Assembly: GCF_000718135.1 (NCBI RefSeq)
Contig: NZ_JOEM01000027.1
Location: 1 to 64,000, forward strand
Source: Streptomyces cyaneofuscatus
GTDB lineage: Bacteria > Actinomycetota > Actinomycetes > Streptomycetales > Streptomycetaceae
DNA: 64,000 nt
Direction of reading: 5' to 3'
Under the pieces are notes generated by a model that was given only the letters and a program-made list of their open reading frames with translations, was not told the DNA's origin and searched no databases. Positions 59,568-64,000 of this stretch are shown here, piece by piece (the first letter of the stretch is position 1; every line of letters begins with the position of its first letter). Both the position numbers and the translations under genes were made by a program.

Positions 59568-60484
59568 GCAGCGCGGCAGAGGCGGCGTCCGTCCAGGGCC
59601 CCGCGCCGTCGAGCGGCAAGGTGAAGGCGTTCCTGCGGCTCGTGATGATCGAGCACTCGGTCTTCGCGCTGCCCTTCGCGTACATCGCCGCGCTGACCGC
59701 GATGTTCCAGCTGGACGGCACGATCCACTGGGGCGTCCTGCTGCTCGTCACGCTCGCGATGGTGGGGCTGCGGACGTTCGCCATGGCCGCCAACCGGATC
59801 ATCGACCGGGAGATCGACGCCCGTAACCCGCGCACCGCGGGCCGTGAGCTGGTCACCGGCGCGGTGTCGGTGAGGTCGGCGTGGACCGGGGCGCTCGTCG
59901 CGCTCGCCGTCTTCCTGGGCGCCGCCGCCCTGCTCAACCCGCTCTGCCTGATGCTGGCGCCGCTGGCCGTCGTGCCGATGGTGGTCTACCCGTACGGCAA
60001 GCGGTTCACGAACTTCCCGCACGCCATCCTGGGGCTCGCACAGGCCATCGGCCCGATCGGCGCGTGGCTCGCGGTGACCGGCAGCTGGTCGTGGGACGCG
60101 GTGATCCTGGGGCTGGCCGTCGGCATCTGGATCGGCGGCTTCGACCTGATCTTCGCCTGCCAGGACGTCCAGGCCGACCGGGCCCACGGGGTGCTCTCCT
60201 TCCCGGCGCGTTTCGGTATCCCGGCGGCGCTCTGGGGCGCGCGGGTCTGTCATGCGGTGACGACGGGGCTGCTGGTCTGGTTCGGCCTGGCGACGGACGC
60301 CGAGGTCTTCTACTGGATCGGCATGGTGATCGTCGCGGTGGCGTTCGTCTACGAGCACCGCGTGGTGCGGCCGCACGACCTGTCCCGGCTGAACCGCGCC
60401 TTCTTCTCGGTCAACGGCTTCATCGGCATGGCGCTCTTCGCCTGCGCGCTGCTGGACCTGCTGGTGCGCGGCCTGACTCCGTGA
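59564..60484 (+). CDS. mqnP: Menaquinone biosynthesis prenyltransferase (UbiA family, MqnP)
   Basis: A 306-residue integral membrane prenyltransferase with about eight helices. The two Asp-rich motifs for Mg-diphosphate are NRIIDREIDARNPRT (about residue 77) and DVQADRAHGV. It attaches the polyprenyl chain to 1,4-dihydroxy-6-naphthoate. The GTG start overlaps the UbiD gene by 4 bp. Confidence 0.93.
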   Translation: MSSAAEAASVQGPAPSSGKVKAFLRLVMIEHSVFALPFAYIAALTAMFQLDGTIHWGVLLLVTLAMVGLRTFAMAANRIIDREIDARNPRTAGRELVTGAVSVRSAWTGALVALAVFLGAAALLNPLCLMLAPLAVVPMVVYPYGKRFTNFPHAILGLAQAIGPIGAWLAVTGSWSWDAVILGLAVGIWIGGFDLIFACQDVQADRAHGVLSFPARFGIPAALWGARVCHAVTTGLLVWFGLATDAEVFYWIGMVIVAVAFVYEHRVVRPHDLSRLNRAFFSVNGFIGMALFACALLDLLVRGLTP

Positions 60485-60500
60485 CCCGGTAGCCGGTGGC

Positions 60501-61133
60501 TCAGACCGTGACCAGGTTGTCCGGGCCCCGGCGCGCGGGCGGCCGGCGGAAGAAGAAGGCCGCCGCCACGCCGCCTATGAGCCCGAAGAGGTGGCCCTGC
60601 CAGCTGACGCCCGAGTCGGTGGGCAGGACGCCCCAGAGCAGCGAGCCGTAGACCACGGCGACGCCGATGCCTATGAGGACGTCCCAGGGCCGGCGGTCCA
60701 CGAAGCCGCGGACCAGCAGATAGCCCAGCAGCCCGAAGACCACGCCGGAGGCGCCGAGCGTCACCGTGAACGCGGGAGCGGTCAGCCAGACGCCTATGCC
60801 GCTGATCAGGATGATCGTCACGACGACGGCGGCGAATCTGCGCAGCCCGCCGAGGGCGGCGATGAAGCCGAGGACCAGCAGCGGGACGCTGTTGGACGCG
60901 ACGTGCTCCCAGCCGCTGTGCAGGAACGCGGCGGGTATGACGTCACGCAGCTCGGCCAGCTCGCGCGGGCTGATGCCGTAGGTGTCGAGTGCGTGTCCGG
61001 TCGCGACGTCGATCCCTTCGAGGATCCACAGCAGCGCGACCCAGCCCACCATGAGGATCCCCGCCGTGAGCGCCCGCGCGCTGCCGGTCGTGGTGGAGCC
61101 GCTGTTCCGGTCGGTGGTCCAGTAATCGCCCAT
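60501..61133 (-). CDS. Rhomboid family intramembrane serine protease
   Basis: A 210-residue membrane protein with six helices. The catalytic Ser is in TLGASGVVFGLLGYLL and the catalytic His in VSWQGHLFGLIGG; the first-half motif HSGWEHVASN is also typical. It cleaves membrane substrates, unknown here. The ATG at 61133 is chosen because GGGGCAGGGGCAG lies upstream and family length fits; an ATG at 61163 is the alternative. It faces the UbiA gene. Confidence 0.87.
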   Translation of the reverse strand: MGDYWTTDRNSGSTTTGSARALTAGILMVGWVALLWILEGIDVATGHALDTYGISPRELAELRDVIPAAFLHSGWEHVASNSVPLLVLGFIAALGGLRRFAAVVVTIILISGIGVWLTAPAFTVTLGASGVVFGLLGYLLVRGFVDRRPWDVLIGIGVAVVYGSLLWGVLPTDSGVSWQGHLFGLIGGVAAAFFFRRPPARRGPDNLVTV

Positions 61134-61222
61134 GGTCTGCCCCTGCCCCCGGGTTGCCGTCATCTGTGGAACGTCCCGGGCCGCCGCCCGGTTCCGGGTG
61201 CGGGGTGCCAGGGGGCGCCGGA

Positions 61223-61235
61223 TAGGCTCGCAGGT
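61223..61235 (+). promoter_or_regulatory. Leaderless promoter -10 of ubiX
   Basis: TAGGCT at 61223-61228 lies seven bases before the GTG at 61236, with no Shine-Dalgarno sequence. Confidence 0.55.
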
Positions 61236-61937
61236 GTGGAATCCGGGACTTCAGTGACTCATCAGCAGCGGCGGCCTTGGATTGTCGGGGTATCCGGTGC
61301 TTCGGGTACCCCCTTCGCGGCCGCCGTCCTGCGCGGGCTGCTCGCGGGCGGCGAGAGCGTGGACCTGGTGGTGAGCCGGGCCTCGCGGCTCACCCTGCTG
61401 GACGAGACCGGCATCGCGTTCCGGGACGCGCACTGGCGCGAGGACCTGCGCTGTTGGCTGGAACGCGGCGCCGGCGGGAAGCCGGACACCTTCGCGGTGG
61501 GCGACGCGGAGCTGGAACGCGTACGCCACTGGCCGGCCGGTGATCTGGCCGCCGGGCCGTCCTCCGGGTCGTACCCGGCGAAGGGGATGCTCATCGTGCC
61601 GGCCTCGACGGCCTGTGTGGCCGGAGTGGCGCTCGGTCTGTCGAAGGATCTGCTCCAGCGGGCCGCGAGCGTGACGCTCAAGGAGCGCCGTCCGCTCGTC
61701 GTCGCGGTGCGCGAGACCCCGCTGAGCGGCCAGACGCTGAAGCAGATGGTGGCCCTGGACGAGGCGGGCGCGGTCGTGCTGCCCGCCTCTCCGGCGTTCT
61801 ACGCGGGCGCGACGCACATCCAGGACCTGGTGGACTTCGTCGCGGGGCGGGTGCTGGACGCGGCCGGGGTGGAACACCGGCTGTACCGCCGCTGGGAGGG
61901 AGAGCTCGGTGGCGGCTCCCGCAGCCCGGCTGAGTGA
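61236..61937 (+). CDS. ubiX: Flavin prenyltransferase UbiX
   Basis: A 233-residue flavoprotein that attaches a dimethylallyl group to FMN to make prenylated FMN, the cofactor of UbiD decarboxylases. The FMN-binding start is PWIVGVSGASGTPFAAAVLR. A GMLIVPASTACVAGVALGLS block and VVAVRETPLS are typical. The GTG at 61236 is the likely start because a leaderless -10 lies seven bases before it. It serves the nearby UbiD gene. Confidence 0.93.
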   Translation: MESGTSVTHQQRRPWIVGVSGASGTPFAAAVLRGLLAGGESVDLVVSRASRLTLLDETGIAFRDAHWREDLRCWLERGAGGKPDTFAVGDAELERVRHWPAGDLAAGPSSGSYPAKGMLIVPASTACVAGVALGLSKDLLQRAASVTLKERRPLVVAVRETPLSGQTLKQMVALDEAGAVVLPASPAFYAGATHIQDLVDFVAGRVLDAAGVEHRLYRRWEGELGGGSRSPAE

Positions 61938-61986
61938 GGGGTCGGCCCGGAGGACCGAGCGGACCGAGCGGACCGAAAGGTCCGGG

Positions 61987-62121
61987 TCAGCGCTTCTTGG
62001 TGGTGCGCGGGGCGCGGGTCTTGTCCACGCGGTGCGCGGCGGCGGACTGGTGGGCACGCGAGCGGTCGGCCAGGTCCTGCAGCTCGCGCATCCGGGCGTA
62101 GGCCATCTCGATCGTGTACAC
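61987..62121 (-). CDS. Small basic protein
   Basis: A 44-residue basic helical protein (VYTIEMAYARMRELQDLADR at its start, Lys/Arg-rich at its end). The GTG at 62121 has AGGAG ten bases upstream; the in-frame ATG at 62196 would run through the promoter region of the Lrp gene. Short proteins starting with similar sequence occur beside mqn genes in relatives, from memory. Function unknown. Confidence 0.55.
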   Translation of the reverse strand: MYTIEMAYARMRELQDLADRSRAHQSAAAHRVDKTRAPRTTKKR

Positions 62122-62176
62122 GGTGAAGTTCACTCCTGAAGATTCGAAAGCATTTCTTGGATGTTCTAGAAGATTT

Positions 62177-62194
62177 GCAGGGTCTGAGCCCTGC
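62177..62194. promoter_or_regulatory. Hairpin in the Lrp-gene upstream region
   Basis: gcaggg (62177-62182) pairs with ccctgc (62189-62194) around a 6-nt loop. It lies in the A+T-rich gap between the small basic protein and the Lrp-type regulator; role unknown. Confidence 0.4.
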
Positions 62195-62205
62195 ATGCCT
62201 TAGAT

Positions 62206-62217
62206 TCTACACGTAGA
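62206..62217. promoter_or_regulatory. Candidate operator of the Lrp/AsnC regulator
   Basis: TCTAC-AC-GTAGA is a palindrome with a 2-bp spacer, placed 38 bp upstream of the regulator start. Lrp-type proteins often repress their own genes through such sites. A second palindrome, TTCTAGAA, lies at 62164-62171. Confidence 0.4.
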
Positions 62218-62254
62218 CTCGCGGTACTGCTGAACAATGGAAGGTTTCAGTCAT

Positions 62255-62710
62255 ATGGACGCGGTGGACAGGCAGCTCATCCAGGCCCTCAGAGAGAACG
62301 GCAGGGCCTCGTACGCCGAGCTGGGCAGGCTCGTGGGGCTCTCCGGGCCCAGCGTCACCGACCGCATCAACCGGCTGGAAACCGCCGGTGTCATCACCGG
62401 CTACCGCGCCACCGTCGACTCGGCCTCGCTCGGCCTCGGCGTCACCGCGCTGATCGGGATCTCGCTCTCGGACGCCGCCGACCACGAGGACGTGGCGCGC
62501 CGGCTGAAGGACCTCGCGGAGATCGAGGACTGCTGGTTCATCGCGGGCGACGACTCGTACATGCTCAAGGTCCGGGTCGGTGACGTGGACGGCCTGGAGA
62601 AGACGATCCGGCGCCTGAGCGGCACGAAGGGCGTCTCGCGGACCCGTACGACGATCGTGCTCTCCACCAAGTGGGAGAACCGGGTCGGGGAACTTCCCGA
62701 GGAGTCGTAG
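62255..62710 (+). CDS. Lrp/AsnC family transcriptional regulator
   Basis: A 151-residue regulator. The N-terminal HTH (ASYAELGRLVGLSGPSVTDR, then INRLETAGVI) and the C-terminal RAM effector domain (ALIGISLSDAADHEDVARRL) are complete. The effector is probably an amino acid or related small molecule. The ATG at 62255 has GGAAGG about nine bases upstream; an in-frame ATG at 62237 is alternative. It sits between ubiX and mqnE and may control menaquinone genes, which is inference. Confidence 0.9.
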   Translation: MDAVDRQLIQALRENGRASYAELGRLVGLSGPSVTDRINRLETAGVITGYRATVDSASLGLGVTALIGISLSDAADHEDVARRLKDLAEIEDCWFIAGDDSYMLKVRVGDVDGLEKTIRRLSGTKGVSRTRTTIVLSTKWENRVGELPEES

Positions 62711-62759
62711 GCGTACGGTTGGTGCGGTCTGTTGTACGGAGGAAATGGGAGGCGGCCAG

Positions 62760-63923
62760 GTGGACGCGGGACTCAAGCGCGAGCTGGAGCAGAAGGTCCG
62801 GGCCGGCGAGCGGCTGACCCGCGAGGACGGGATCGCGCTCTACGCGTCCGACGACCTGGCGTGGCTCGGCGGGCTGGCGCACGAGGTGCGCACCCGTAAG
62901 AACGGTGACGTCGTGCACTTCAATGTCAACCGCCACCTCAACATGACCAACGTGTGCACCGCCTCGTGCGCGTACTGCTCGTTCCAGCGCAAGCCGGGCG
63001 AGAAGGACGCGTACACGATGCGGATCGAGGAGGCCGTCAGCCTGGCCAAGGCGATGGAGGGCGAGAACCTCACCGAGCTGCACATCGTCAACGGGCTGCA
63101 CCCCAACCTCCCGTGGCGCTACTACCCGCGCTCGCTCAGCGCGCTGAAGGAAGCCCTGCCGAACGTGGCGCTCAAGGCGTTCACGGCGACGGAGATCCAC
63201 CACTTCGAGACGATCTCCGGCCTCAGCGCCTCCGAGATCCTCGACGAGCTGATCGAGGCCGGTCTGGAGTCGCTGACCGGCGGCGGCGCGGAGATCTTCG
63301 ACTGGGAGGTCCGTCAGCACATCGTCGACCACCGCACCCACTGGGAGGACTGGTCGCGCATCCACCGTCTCGCGCACGAGAAGGGGCTCAAGACCCCGGC
63401 GACGATGCTGTACGGGCACATCGAGGAGCCCCGCCACCGCGTCGACCACGTGCTGCGGCTGCGGGAGATGCAGGACGAGACCGGCGGCTTCCAGGTCTTC
63501 ATCCCGCTGCGCTACCAGCACGACTTCGTGGACATGAAGGACGGCAAGGTCCGCAACAAGCTCCAGGCGCGCACGACGATGGCGACCGGCGCCGAGGCGC
63601 TGAAGACCTTCGCCGTCTCCCGGCTGCTGTTCGACAACGTGCCGCACGTCAAGGTCTTCTGGGTGATGCACGGCGTGCAGACCGCGCAGCTCGCGCTCCA
63701 GCACGGCGCGGACGACATGGACGGCTCGGTGGTCGAGTACAAGATCACGCACGACGCCGACGACTTCGGTACGCCGAACAAGCTCGGCCGTGAGGACCTG
63801 CTGGACCTGATCCGCGACGCCGGTTTCCGGCCGGTCGAGCGGAACACGCGGTACGAGATCCTGCGCGAGTACCCGGGCCCGGAGGCGGACCGGCGCGAGT
63901 CGCCGCAGCCGATGCGGGTCTGA
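62760..63923 (+). CDS. mqnE: Aminofutalosine synthase MqnE (radical SAM)
   Basis: A 387-residue radical SAM enzyme of the futalosine pathway that joins 3-[(1-carboxyvinyl)oxy]benzoate to SAM-derived adenosyl radical to make aminofutalosine. The iron-sulfur motif CTASCAYC (Cys66, Cys70, Cys73) is present, with TAYTMRIEEAVSLAKAM-like helices and the C-terminal FGTPNKLGREDL block. The GTG at 62760 has GGGAGG seven bases upstream; the ATG at 62745 is too close to its GGAGGA. A terminator follows. Confidence 0.95.
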   Translation: MDAGLKRELEQKVRAGERLTREDGIALYASDDLAWLGGLAHEVRTRKNGDVVHFNVNRHLNMTNVCTASCAYCSFQRKPGEKDAYTMRIEEAVSLAKAMEGENLTELHIVNGLHPNLPWRYYPRSLSALKEALPNVALKAFTATEIHHFETISGLSASEILDELIEAGLESLTGGGAEIFDWEVRQHIVDHRTHWEDWSRIHRLAHEKGLKTPATMLYGHIEEPRHRVDHVLRLREMQDETGGFQVFIPLRYQHDFVDMKDGKVRNKLQARTTMATGAEALKTFAVSRLLFDNVPHVKVFWVMHGVQTAQLALQHGADDMDGSVVEYKITHDADDFGTPNKLGREDLLDLIRDAGFRPVERNTRYEILREYPGPEADRRESPQPMRV

Positions 63924-63943
63924 CACGCCTCCTGATGTACGAG

Positions 63944-63972
63944 AGCCCCGGCCGCCGTCCCCGGCCGGGGCT
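63944..63972 (+). terminator. Terminator after mqnE
   Basis: A 10-bp stem (agccccggcc at 63944-63953 with ggccggggct at 63963-63972) is followed by ttctcg. Confidence 0.8.
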
Positions 63973-64000
63973 TTCTCGCGTTCCGGACAGGGTTGAGCCG

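Noticed and set aside
1-64000. Natural product biosynthetic cluster or integrated phage/plasmid
   Set aside because: No PKS, NRPS, terpene, integrase or transposase genes; the DUF2637 gene and the LAGLIDADG relic alone do not indicate a mobile element.

Overview
The window is high-GC chromosomal DNA of a Streptomyces species. The evidence is a complete bldN-rsbN developmental sigma/anti-sigma pair next to a BdtA-like regulator and the 32-residue ribosomal protein bS22; a rex-hemA-hemC-hemD operon with a textbook Rex operator; a rare TTA codon; two actinobacterial iron boxes (DmdR/IdeR type); many leaderless promoters (TAnnnT placed 6-7 nt before the start codon); and the futalosine route to menaquinone. 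Almost everything is core chromosome. There is no integrated element, CRISPR array or large biosynthetic cluster.

Layout. 1-90: 3' end of a 5S rRNA and the terminator of an rRNA operon. 0.1-7.1 kb (+): HAD phosphatase, MFS permease, AcuC-like deacetylase, a TTA-containing phosphatase-like gene, BdtA-like regulator, bS22, an NAD-dependent epimerase and an acyltransferase. 7.2-10.7 kb (-): rsbN, bldN, HAD-IB hydrolase. 10.8-17.4 kb (+): glutaredoxin-like protein, rex-hemACD operon, then hemB from its own promoter. 17.4-21.1 kb (-): four poorly known genes including a DUF4253 protein. 21.3-25.1 kb: DNA alkylation repair protein, RibD-like reductase, DUF4232 lipoprotein and a membrane-anchored HTH protein. 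25.1-28.3 kb (-): an iron-box-controlled CoA transferase/flavin-enzyme pair. 28.5-39.6 kb: cardiolipin synthase, small proteins, divergent argS and lysS, a DUF2637 protein, two DUF3558-like lipoproteins and rtcB. 39.6-46.1 kb: a decayed LAGLIDADG gene, then SDR, Mut7-C RNase, AraC regulator, TIGR03086 and DUF2252 genes. 46.5-64 kb: hemL-phosphoglycerate mutase, an iron-box enterochelin esterase, a Tat-type deacetylase-like lipoprotein, the resA-ccdA-resB-ccsB cytochrome c maturation set, aldehyde dehydrogenase, and menaquinone genes (UbiD, UbiA, UbiX, Lrp regulator, mqnE).

How it fits together. Much of the window serves respiration. Rex senses NADH/NAD+ and shares an operon with the first haem genes; hemB and hemL complete the route to uroporphyrinogen III; the System II genes attach haem to cytochromes c; the mqn genes make the quinone. 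The other themes are sporulation control (bldN/rsbN, bdtA, a bldA-dependent TTA gene) and iron control (two boxes).

The items most worth follow-up are the iron-boxed CoA-transferase/group-D-like flavin enzyme operon, the enterochelin esterase whose catalytic Ser has become Gly, several exact palindromes in promoters, 26-bp tandem repeats that run into start or stop codons, a relic duplication of the hemL 5' end, and a HemB with an altered zinc site. All calls come from reading the sequence; no database search was possible.
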